NCBI RefSeq assembly: GCF_021155765.1
Contig: NC_060113.1
Span: 3,258,501-3,322,500, forward strand
From: Diprion similis
Lineage: Eukaryota > Arthropoda > Insecta > Hymenoptera > Diprionidae
Length of the DNA: 64,000 bases
Direction: 5' to 3'
The notes below the pieces were generated by a model. It was given only the letters and a program-made list of their open reading frames with translations, was not told the origin of the DNA and searched no databases. A program made the translations under genes and the position numbers. How positions within the stretch are numbered: position 1 is the stretch's first letter; every line of letters begins with the position of its first letter. Positions 54,674-64,000 of the stretch are shown one piece after another.

Positions 54674-57166
54674 TCAACTAGATCTTGGTCGAGAGCTGGT
54701 TAGTTCGGGCGGTTCTAGTCGGTCTACTTTAGATCCCTCTTCATCATCTCTTGCTGCATATTTGTCATTGGCATCTTCTATTGCCAAGTTCAGATTTGAA
54801 GATGCAGGCTTCTCAATTTCATCACACTGCTCGCATGCCTCCAGTATATGTTTATTAAATGTTTCACTCTTGTCAGCATATACATGGTGACCAGCACCAC
54901 TTATTACCTATGACAAATAATCAAAAGTTCTGCAAATTTGATTTGGGGCAAGATGAAAATATATGCAACGAGAAATTCTGCTTTTAAAATGCAATTCCAC
55001 CGCAACATTTACCGTCGTTAAAAATGATGTACACTTACTTGTACATTAACATAAGAGTTGGATCTCTTTTGTTTTATTATTTCTCCGACGGTGTTGTCCA
55101 CCCATGATCGACTGCCATACAACAATGTAATAGGGATATCGGCCTTTAACTGGTCCATTCTTTTTACAATTGGATATTTTGCCCAGCCAAATCCGTGCAT
55201 CATGGCATGAAAAGCACTCTCACCCCTAAAATTTGATTAACCATACCATTAATACCATTCGAAAATTCTACTAAAATTCGACAAAAACCCAACATTACGC
55301 ATACTTACGAAGGCGTTTGTGCATTGCATTGATGAATGTATTGTGCAATAATTCCTACATCCTCCTTTAATAGAGGAGTAAATTTCTTTACTATATCCGG
55401 TCTGGTTGTTTCAATCAGCCACTGTCCTAAACAACACGTATAAATAAGTACTATTCAATTAAAGAGCAGCATATTGAAAAGCAAGTAAAAACAATGAGAA
55501 AAAATTTACAAAAAATAAACGAGTTTCATTATCCAATAGAATGTAAATCTTTAATCACGTTGTATTTCTCATGCAAGCTGAGTAAAAGTAGAGATTTCTG
55601 TCATAGTACTAAATGAAAATCAATTGTACCGAATGGTCCAGCAACTCTGACCGCCCATAATGGATTCAAAGGCTGTACAACAAATGCTATGGCTTTGACC
55701 CAAAGCGGAACATTGCTTTTGGAAGCATAATCTGATGGTTTCTCCGGGAAGCCCCAGGGGTCAGCTAGGATCAGATGTTTTACTCGTTCTGGATATTTCA
55801 TGGCATATGAAGCTGCTAAATAACCCCCCATGGAATGGCCAAGGAGGACAACCTTTTCAAGCTGCATTTCTCGCCTCCATTCTTCGACCGATCGTACCAA
55901 CTGACTTTCAGCTTCTTTTGCATCATTGCTAAAATCAGGCCTGCTACTCCGTCCAAATCCTGTCAAAAGAAAGAATGATCGCTTCAGCATAAGTACTTAG
56001 ACTCTGGAACTGATTGAGACTAAGATAATTCACACTACGGAAGATTAATTGACATAAGACAAAGGATATTAAACGAAAAGAACATTGGGGGCAAAGTTCG
56101 TTGTCTTACTCATGAGCGAGTCATAAAGCAATGGAGCAAGAGGAAGGTCGGTCTATTATCAAAATAGATCATCGGCTAGTAAATACCAGCTGTGTTTTAC
56201 TGGTGGAGGAATTTTTTTGTATTTGACAAAGTATATAGTAAATGTAACATTATTGTGTCTGTTTTTTCCAGGGGATAAGAGTCATTGTACGTCAATGGTC
56301 AAAGAAAAGGTAACAGTTTTACTCACCTAATAAATCTATGGCATAAACTGGTCTCTGAGCCGCCAGGCCATCCAAATTCAAACACCATAAAGCTACACCA
56401 GCGCCTAAGCCATGCAGCAAGACGATCGGAGTTTTTGGTGATTCTTCGTTCAATGATATTGTCCAAATTTTGTCCGCGTTTCCTACAACCGGTCCGATAT
56501 CAACATACCATCCGCGATATGCCGTTTTCAAACCTTGTCACAAAGTTACAATGCAAATTATAAAACAAATATGAGTTTACCAAATATCGATTAAACATTA
56601 TCATCAGCTTATGGTAACGTTTTTGGTTAAACAATGAATTTGCTCATTTCATTGTATCATCATGACTCACAACATGTTACATCACATCAAGTAATCAATA
56701 CAACATACATGAATGTATATAACACAAGTCATTTAGTGGCCTTGAAGATTGTAATCACAGCAAGGATGAAACGAGTATCAAAAATACTTACATGATAGTA
56801 TTTTCTTCTCAGCAGCCCGTAACATAGTGGTGGACGATCGAGACCAGCTAAGCCATCCCCAGGTCCAGCTATCAACGTTAGAATATACCATTTTCAAACG
56901 CTTAGATATTGAATTTATAGGTTATGTAACGTGACGAGTCTTACTCTGTTAGCGAAAATGATTATAAATAGAATGTAGCCGACGATAAAAAAAAGTTCAG
57001 CACATACATATAGGTACACGGAAATACGTAGCTGTTTTGTAACCGAAGCAATGCGACGGGATGAGACCACATGTTCTTGACAGTTGATGACGTTTTAATC
57101 GTCACATAAAATCCACCTGATATCATTAACTTACCTATCGGATTGAACCACCGCATTCTCGGCCAT
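54674..57166 (-). CDS. ABHD4: ABHD4/ABHD5-family alpha/beta hydrolase (lyso-NAPE lipase type)
   Basis: Lipid hydrolase of the ABHD4/5 group; the fly orthologue is pummelig. Exons: 57135-57166 (ATG at 57166), 56792-56868, 56327-56533, 55630-55959, 55309-55426, 55039-55225, 54674-54907 (TGA). Total 394 residues, all phases agree. The N-terminus [19 protein letters not shown] matches the family's Trp-rich membrane or lipid-droplet anchor. [10 protein letters not shown] (~76-85) forms the oxyanion region, GHSMGG (~146-151, nucleophile Ser ~148) the elbow, and GAGHHVYAD (~321-329) carries the catalytic His and H-x4-D motif. Ser rather than Asn at the elbow argues for a true hydrolase (ABHD4-like) rather than the inactive ABHD5 type. 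The C-tail of ~50 residues is acidic and divergent. An in-frame ATG at 56891 would serve only if the last part of intron 1 were retained. Confidence 0.93.
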
Positions 57167-58039
57167 CGAACGAATTTCTACACGATACAATATTATCCTT
57201 TTGAACTTTTTTATTTGTATATTATTACTTTTTTCTTTAAGTCTATCTTCCAGAATTTAACGTAAACAATCGTTGTTAACGCAACGCGCGACCACCTAGC
57301 TGTTCAGCGCTGAACACTTGACTCTGTCGTCTGCTAGACTCTCAATGGCAGAGCTGTGTGAAGTGTCGAGGGGCGAGAGAGGGACTGGATAATTCTAAGA
57401 ATGTACCGCGCAATTAGCTCCGACTTCCTACGCGGCGTGTAGATATTTCTGTTGAAATTCTAAGATCTCCTAACGTTATGACTAATTTCTGATAACGCGA
57501 CGATTCACGTGCGATCGCTTAAATCGCACGCAAAGATAATCGACGAGTCCTTTAATTTACGATTTCAAGTACTTTCTAACTTTTAAACCATCAATTTCTC
57601 ACTCTACAGTCAATACAATGCGTTCGATCACTTTGTCGACATACAATGTAGTTCTAGCGTTTAATTCCCCCGACGGGTAACTCTAGTATGTACATATATA
57701 CAACTTTCATCGGGGAGATATAAATCATTTTTTACGCTGATAAGCGTTCGTATGTGTTGACTTACAGCCCGAACAGAAGGACGTAGAAGGGGGGATTCAA
57801 AGGCTGCACACGCCGCACGTACTTCCTTGTTCAAGTATAATCCGTCGGTGCTCACTAATGTACGCAAAATACACCCTGTATGCATGCGAATTTTTCACAG
57901 CTTCAATTGTTCAAAGATATGGCAAAAAGATATCCGGAAATTATTTTATCTCGTAAACACTATTATCAAGACTCAATTTACCATTCTTCTGATTTTATAG
58001 TTTACTTTATATAAAATTAGAAGTATATCACCAACACTC
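57167..58039. other. Upstream region of ABHD4-like gene, no other gene
   Basis: Presumed promoter, moderately GC-rich at 57280-57480, including a palindrome GTTCAGCGCTGAAC near 57301. Short ORFs unsupported. Confidence 0.5.
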
Positions 58040-58111
58040 GGGGATATAGCTCAGTGGTAGAGCATTCGACTGCAGATCGAGAGGTCCCCGGTTCAAACCC
58101 GGGTGTCCCCT
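58040..58111 (+). tRNA. tRNA-Cys (anticodon GCA)
   Basis: 72-nt cloverleaf without intron: acceptor GGGGATA / TGTCCCC with discriminator T, D-arm GCTCAGTGGTAGAGC, anticodon loop CTGCAGA (GCA), T-arm with loop TTCAAAC between CCCGG and CCGGG. The internal A box (TAGCTCAGTGG) and B box (GGTTCAAACCC) are intact. A run of seven T at 58123-58129 is the likely RNA polymerase III terminator. CCA is not encoded, as normal for eukaryotes. Confidence 0.97.
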
Positions 58112-58122
58112 ACCCCATACTA

Positions 58123-58129
58123 TTTTTTT
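58123..58129 (+). terminator. Pol III T-run terminator of tRNA-Cys
   Basis: Seven T residues 12 nt past the tRNA 3' end. Confidence 0.8.
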
Positions 58130-60668
58130 GATGACGAAAACTGTCGAGCAATACGATAAACCGTGGACAAATTATATTTCATTCACTGTCAGTAGAATAG
58201 TTCCAACATTTATTATTGACGCACGTTTCAATCGGTTCAATGTATTTTTCGAGTGTCCGATGGCCGTTTGAAGGTGAAACTTGCGTTACATCTAGATATA
58301 GAGGTATGCTAACTTATGGGCGTGGCTAAGTAAGCAATACGGAAATAGAATGAGTGTAATCAGCAAGAAATAATTCAAGGTATAAATTTTGGGTGAATGT
58401 AAATGGTCAGGAAAATTTCTACGTTCTTTTCCATTACAGGTAATATGCATGTTGATGAGAACGACTTTTGTAATTACGATATATACGTATGACTTTTTGA
58501 AACGTTTATCTTCATCCACTAAATTGCAATTAGATTCCAGTACGTTATATTTTTCAATTTTCCGATCAATTCCCCGTGAATTATCTCTACAGAAAAATAT
58601 TTGTACACTACAATTAATAAACAGCAATATAGGTTTTGCAGATTGCACGAGCAACCATATCAGACGTGAGCACACCCAAGAGTTAATTATCACATTGTAA
58701 CGGTAAATTCGCCAAACAATTGGACCGAATCATGAGAACTGCAAGTCCGCAATGAGGATGTGCTGATTGGAGTGAATGACTCAAATGCTAATCTGTGCTC
58801 CGTATCCACGTACGGCATTCGTACGGTGCAACACGTTGCCATGTAGCTTATATACCCACATTATTCGTGTGCACGAACATTTCTTACGTTAATACGTTGT
58901 CTGTGTCCCTATAAATCCCTCCTGATTTCAGCTTTCAAGTGTGTGTGGCGTGTATGCCTAGTTGCATCCGAAAAGGGGGAGAAAGGGTGTTTGTTTCGTA
59001 GCGCGAAAATTTGATTTCTGCAATTTGAAGGAAAAACTTGCGTAACGTGTTGAATAATACCGTCAATCTGTGCATGGTAATGAAAGGTTTAATCAGCTAC
59101 CACGTTACACGTTTCGTATAAATTCATGCCAACAGTAGTGGTCCTTCTTTCTCTCGATACAACAGAGCTCTTTGTTGTAGCGCATTGCGACTGTTTTACC
59201 ATACCATTTTCCGGAAAATTATTCTGAAGTAGACACAATGGGGTGTATCGCTAAACTATTGATGGCAATTGCGTTATTAATTTTGACGTGAACTAATCTC
59301 GTTCGGGGGTATAGATTCAATCATCCATTCACAATTTTATCGAAGTGGAACTTATACTCGGCGATTAGCTTCAACGACATGCAGTTATTACAATCGTAAA
59401 GTAACAATCGATTTGCTCACGTACACGATAATTGCTTATTGAAGTAGCGACTGGATTGACGTATCGACTCTCATGGAGCTGCCTGTAATCAAACAGTAGC
59501 TCTTACCTATTCAACAAGGGTTTGAACCTGGCGATTCTAAAAGTGAATCGATTTATTAAAACATTCAAATATTCAAATAAGTCCTGTTATACGTCGTCGC
59601 TCCTTCTGACCACAGAATTGTACTCTGTCAGTGCTGAAAGTACCGCAGATTGCGTATCCGGAAAATCGTGGATGCTATAGGAAACCGTGTGACGGCGGAT
59701 TAATACAGTCGGGACGCCGGGCGTCGTCTGCTGTACTGCTTTTCCAATGACGAATCCGGAGCCACCCCGACGCCGGTTTCGCTCGAGCCGCGCTGACTGG
59801 TTGGGTTCACGGGTTCAGCGATGAAATACTGCTCGTAAGGGCGTCCAGAAATCCCGTAAAAGATAAAAAGAGACGCGTCATTATCGATGGAGAACGTAGG
59901 CAAAAAAGATGGGAAAGAGAAGAAAAATGGCTAACAATGACGATAATTTTACACTGCAAATGAAAGATTTGTACGTTTCGATATTCTCCATGCAAAACGA
60001 AATATATCACTTTTCAATGAAATTACAAATCAATTACAGATATGAGAATTTCGGTTTATCTTTAAGTCGAATTTTGATAACATTCCAACCATTTTTGATA
60101 AGTTTCAATAAAGTACATGCAAATAAATTCACGTCCTTAGGTTGTACTAATAAGCCGGTACATCGCACTACCGGCATTATCGCTCCGATAATCGCAATTT
60201 AACGAGCACGAAACGATCCAAGTATAGTATGAAAATACGAAATATAGTATGAAAATGAATCTTTATTTCTTGACATATTATTATTATCATTGTTGTCAGT
60301 GCAACGGCGTTAAATTGCGGCGTAGGATCAGGGACTACTTTACGTGGGCGTAGACAGGGACGAGGCGTCGTCGGGCACCTGTTACAGGGGCGGCGAGTTG
60401 CTAAGCGACGCTGCGCGTCAGATCGCTGTCAGAGCTTGTCTCGCGCGGACGTAGTGTAGTCTTTGCTGAATTAGCTGGTAAATTCGGCATTAAAAAGCGT
60501 AGGAAATCGAGCTCTGCACTCCCGGTAATCCAGGAAGACACAGAGGTACAGAGAGGAAACACGATACGCGTTTTGGCAGATATACGCACGAGTACAGGTA
60601 ACGCTGACCGGTTGTAGAAAGACAAAGGGAAACGAGAAGCCGCACACGCCGTGTTTGAAAACCGAAAA
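58130..60668. other. Intergenic stretch upstream of VAT1
   Basis: AT-rich until about 60300, then rising in GC/CpG toward the VAT1 start, which suggests the promoter and 5'UTR lie within 60300-60668. The 133-codon minus ORF at 58292-58693 overlaps a 103-codon plus ORF and matches no family. Nothing else seen. Confidence 0.5.
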
Positions 60669-60985
60669 ATGGCCGAAGAGAAAAACGAGACCAGCCCGAC
60701 CGTAGAGGGGGATAAAACGGGCGAGGAAATAGCCGCGAAGGACGAAAACGAGGTGAAAAATGAAAAGAGCGAGGGTCAGAAGGAGTCCGCGGAGGAGAAA
60801 AAGGCCGAGGAGAACGGGGACGGCGAAAAACCCAAAGAAAACGGCGAAGAGAAGCCGTCGCCGGAGCCGAAAGACATGCGGGCCATCGTTCTCAACGGTT
60901 TTGGCGGATTGAAGAGCGTCAAGGTCCTTCGCAAGCCCGAACCGGCGCTCGGCGAGGGCGAGGTTCTTATTCGCGTCAAAGCATG
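60669..60985 (+). CDS. VAT1: Synaptic vesicle membrane protein VAT-1 homologue, first coding exon (3' end beyond window)
   Basis: Quinone-oxidoreductase-like member of the medium-chain dehydrogenase family, found on membranes and mitochondria. Only exon 1 (317 nt, 105 codons plus 2 nt) is visible. It starts MAEEKNETSP, then a ~70-residue Lys/Glu/Asn-rich disordered tail, then the MDR start: MRAIVLNGFGGLKSVKV, PEPALGEGEVLIRVKA. The exon stops at GCATG before GTGAGT, so the next codon is completed across the splice; the family continues CGLNFADL here. The next exon is not found before 64000, giving intron 1 at least 3.0 kb. The acidic/basic tail is the same kind as in vertebrate VAT1 but longer. 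Confidence 0.88.
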
Positions 60986-61927
60986 GTGAGTACTCGAAAA
61001 CGCCCTTGCGATCCATCTATCTGCATGCCGGAAGTTCCCCGTCGCTCTTCTGTCAATGTCAGAAAACAAACGACGGCTCAACTTGCACCGGTCTTTTTTT
61101 TTCACTTTCTTTTGTTCTTTATACATCTTTGTATACATATAGATATCGCTGACATAAAGATGGCGATTTTTCTCGATCGTCGTTTGTTCTTCGCTCGACG
61201 TCGCGCAGTAGCTTTTCCAAAAAAGTCAAGTTTAGAAACTGCCATCGTGACATTAGCGAGCCGTAACGTGGATTTTAGTCACACCCGTTGGTATCCTGGG
61301 ACTCGGCTCGTTAATTTTGATAAACCGCAGTAGAGCTCGAGGCAAGATGAACACGTGAGAGCCGGCGAATCGTCCGTTGTTTCTACCGCTGGATGCATTT
61401 CCACGCGTGACTCACGTCGAGCATCGCTTTACTATAGTAAGTGACGCGACGGATGCATTAGTTTCCTACCGCCCGAAGGCGCGTCACTCCGCTATCGTTG
61501 ATGCACGGCGAGGAAGGGAAGGAGAGAGATAAAGGAAAGGAAAAGGATGAAGAATAAAGGGGATCAGATTTTTTAAACAGTTATAAAAGCCGAAATAAAA
61601 GCCCCGCGGACTGTCTTTTCGCTTGTCGCGTATAAGCAAGGGAGGCTGTTTAAACTTTCGGAAACTTACAGAACCAACTAAGCATTTTTTTCTGCAGAAT
61701 AAAATTAGGCTCGGCAATTCGACTCCTTTTCTCACGTGTGTCTTGCTAGCGTAGAATTTTCTCGACACCAGGAGCAGAGAGACTCTTGTTGCAGGTCCGA
61801 TCCTGAAAGAAGGGTATTCATATTCCGGCGTGGAGAGATATTAGGAGGCAATTAGTCATTCTTATCGGTCGTAGTAACTAAAAAACAAAGCGTCTTTCAT
61901 TAGAGCTGAAGGAATTTTACCCCGGTC

Positions 61928-61952
61928 TTATATATATATATATATATATAAT
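61928..61952. repeat. (TA)n microsatellite
   Basis: TA run in VAT1 intron 1. Confidence 0.85.
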
Positions 61953-61992
61953 AATATCTTCGACGTTATTATACGAGTCGGAATGTATAAGA

Positions 61993-61993
<1 letters not shown>

Positions 61994-62038
<45 letters not shown>
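61994..62038. repeat. (TAA)n microsatellite
   Basis: About 14 perfect TAA units in VAT1 intron 1. Confidence 0.95.
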
Positions 62039-62039
<1 letters not shown>

Positions 62040-63708
62040 GCTGATTAAAAAAACATCGTATAAACGTTAGTACCCATAAACAGTTGACGCGATTGAGATT
62101 CGATAAAAATGACGAGTAAATACGTACATATTTCACATTTTTAATAACCGAGTAGCCTGTAGAGGAAAAAAAGTCTTCGAATAAACACGATAAATTCATG
62201 ACGGCTGACTGTTAGCCGGTACAAACATGACACTCGACACAAACGCACACCTTTCGATGCCCCTCGTATATCACCGATCGACGCGTCATTCGTCCAGTCA
62301 TCAGGGACGCTATCTCTGACCTGCGACTCTTCGCGGTGCGTCGCATTATACCGTGATAAATATGAAATTGCATCACCATAGATTTTCCGAGCGCAGGTAT
62401 CCCCGTTTTTTACCATCGTTTCTTCGTCATATGGATATCGATCGATAATCATCATCCGAATTATATTTTTCTATGCTTCCTTGCAATGCATATTTATTGT
62501 CGAGCCTAGGTGATCGAGCGGCGTAATGTATACGGGATGCCATGGTGTTGGGCAAGGCGTACATTCTGAGGCCCATGGGGTGTGGCCCGATCAATACCGC
62601 CACCCTATAGACACTTTGGTGCCAAGTGCGTCGTCCTACGCAATGGAAATCGACGCGGAGAACCACTGTCTGAGCGTCGCGACGCCCCGAACCCGCAGGG
62701 TGTGTCCGGCAAATCGGATTCAAACTTCCTTCTTACTCTCCCACTAACGAACAACGCGTTGCACAGCGCCTGCATATCATCTTTGTCGATACACGAATTT
62801 TCTTCTCAATTCTCTTCACATCTCTTTTCATAATTGTTTTACCGTATGAGTAAGACGTTATTGTCTTGAGACAACTTTTATAACAAGACAAGGTTCAAAA
62901 ATTCCAAATGGCGGACCTAATATGGTGGATAAAATTTTCTAAATTATCGAATCTAGTCAGAAAACCCTATTAGTACGCTATTAGAGATAGCAAAAAACCA
63001 TAAGGAAATATGCTGAAAAGTTCTCTAAATGAACAAAAAATTGATATAAAATAGGTAGTAAAAATACTTGGACTATGACTCAAAGGATTAATTAACTCAA
63101 ATTATCGTACATATATAGACTCTGATCCCTTCGACGTCTTATTCAAGGCTTGATTTTTGTTTTTTCTTTCAATTTTTCTTCTTACTTTCAACAATTCTAA
63201 TTTTTTCACATGCAAGATAACGAATTCAGATAATTTCGTCAAATATAGCCACGTTTTATATCTGTTAATTCAATTCTTTAGCGCAATGATAATTGCGATC
63301 GTACTTTCGTTCGTTGAATTCGTTTTCAAATATCCTATATATGTACAAAATCATTCATACACGTGTGCAGATACTAATTGCAATATTTGTTCGTTAAACT
63401 GAATTTTCCTACTTTATTATACTATTTATATATTATTCTTATATTGCACGTAGGTGTATATAAAAAGCCTTCATATTTCATTCTCAGTATTCTTCTTATA
63501 AAAATATTATGTCTAGATACGCTTGCAGACGAAGAATATAACCTTACAGCGACATTTTTTCTTCCGGTATTTCTATTTTCCTTTATTTATTTTATTTGCT
63601 CTTTTCGTTTTTTTACTTTGCTTTTTTCCCTCGTCTTTCTTCAGGGGTTTGTTTGTTACGTTCACAACGTCTGAAACTCGTTCGACCTCGTTGACTTCAG
63701 GGGGTCTC

Positions 63709-63752
63709 CTTCTTCCTCTTATTCTTCTTCTTCTTCTTCTTCTTCTTCTTCC
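63709..63752. repeat. (TTC)n microsatellite
   Basis: TTC/CTT run in VAT1 intron 1. It explains the Arg-rich minus ORF there. Confidence 0.9.
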
Positions 63753-64000
63753 TCTCCTCATCCTGCACGCGTGTGTTATGTTGCCTTTCGTAAAGGCACC
63801 AACGCGCCCGCTCTGACGTTGTACACCCTCAACATTTCCCTGTATTCGTATTATGCGTATGCGTGTGTGCGTGTGTGTGTGTATTTATTATGTGTGCCTA
63901 AACATGCATACTCTCTCACGTACACTCTTCTCCGCCGTATGTATAAACTCGACGAAGCCAGCTGCGATCGCGATCGTCAACGCCGAGTACGGAATGACAT

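Larger units (their letters stand above)
60986..64000 (+). other. VAT1: VAT1 intron 1 (5' part), no further exon seen
   Basis: Begins with a consensus donor (GTGAGTAC). Non-coding, with microsatellites. No continuation of the MDR domain was found in any plus frame; short ORFs are low-complexity or antisense. Confidence 0.6.

Noticed and set aside
56869-56891. Start of the ABHD4-like protein at the ATG at 56891
   Set aside because: An upstream exon (57135-57166) with a consensus donor, joined to an acceptor at 56869, gives [12 protein letters not shown], which matches the family N-terminus better.
58292-58693. 133-codon hydrophobic minus ORF near the tRNA gene
   Set aside because: Overlaps a 103-codon plus ORF in AT-rich DNA; the hydrophobicity follows from T-rich composition and no receptor motif is seen.
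60471-61016. 181-codon minus ORF over VAT1 exon 1
   Set aside because: Antisense shadow of the GC-rich, Lys/Glu-rich VAT1 exon.
63378-63816. Overlapping hydrophobic ORFs near the right edge
   Set aside because: Driven by T-rich and TTC-repeat sequence; they do not continue the VAT1 dehydrogenase domain.

Overview
The window is nuclear DNA of an insect, most likely a hymenopteran. This is inferred from spliced genes with short introns (about 58-270 bp is common), an AT-rich background in which CpG is not depleted, and proteins that match arthropod versions of conserved families. The species cannot be fixed from sequence alone. There are no operons, CRISPR arrays or bacterial features.

Layout, left to right: the 3' part of the Ski-complex gene SKIC3/TTC37 (+, 1-5237, cut by the window edge); PTCD2, a mitochondrial pentatricopeptide protein (-, 5524-7376), convergent with it; about 6 kb of AT-rich non-coding DNA, part of which is probably a long 3'UTR; wech, the insect LIN-41/TRIM71 orthologue (-, 13631-16096 coding); a 21 kb gene-poor stretch (16.1-37.5 kb) with inverted-repeat (foldback/MITE-like) elements, microsatellites and GC/CpG-rich islands; Mcm4 (-, 37479-41246); 3.7 kb of AT-rich spacer; the retinoblastoma/p107-family gene Rbf (-, 44913-50898) with two unexplained ORFs in its introns; the mitochondrial ribosome-binding factor RBFA (+, 51644-52966), divergent from Rbf; an ABHD4/5-type lipase (-, 54674-57166); a tRNA-Cys(GCA) gene (58040-58111); and the first coding exon of VAT1 (+, from 60669), whose remaining exons lie beyond the window.

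Functional links: Mcm4 and Rbf are neighbours on the same strand, and each has E2F-type sites (TTTGCGCGGGAAA; TTGGCGGGAAA twice) close upstream of its start codon. This fits joint G1/S control with Rbf feedback on its own promoter. wech/lin-41 is a known heterochronic target of let-7, and a perfect let-7 8-mer seed match lies 800 nt past its stop codon.

I found no clearly new biological system. The best leads are the intronic ORFs in Rbf, a 368-bp near-perfect genomic hairpin at 31.8-32.2 kb, an apparent GC-AG intron in wech, and the microRNA-site layout downstream of wech. Gene structures were assembled by hand from splice consensus and phase continuity. Exon edges are well supported where phases agree, but no transcript data were available.
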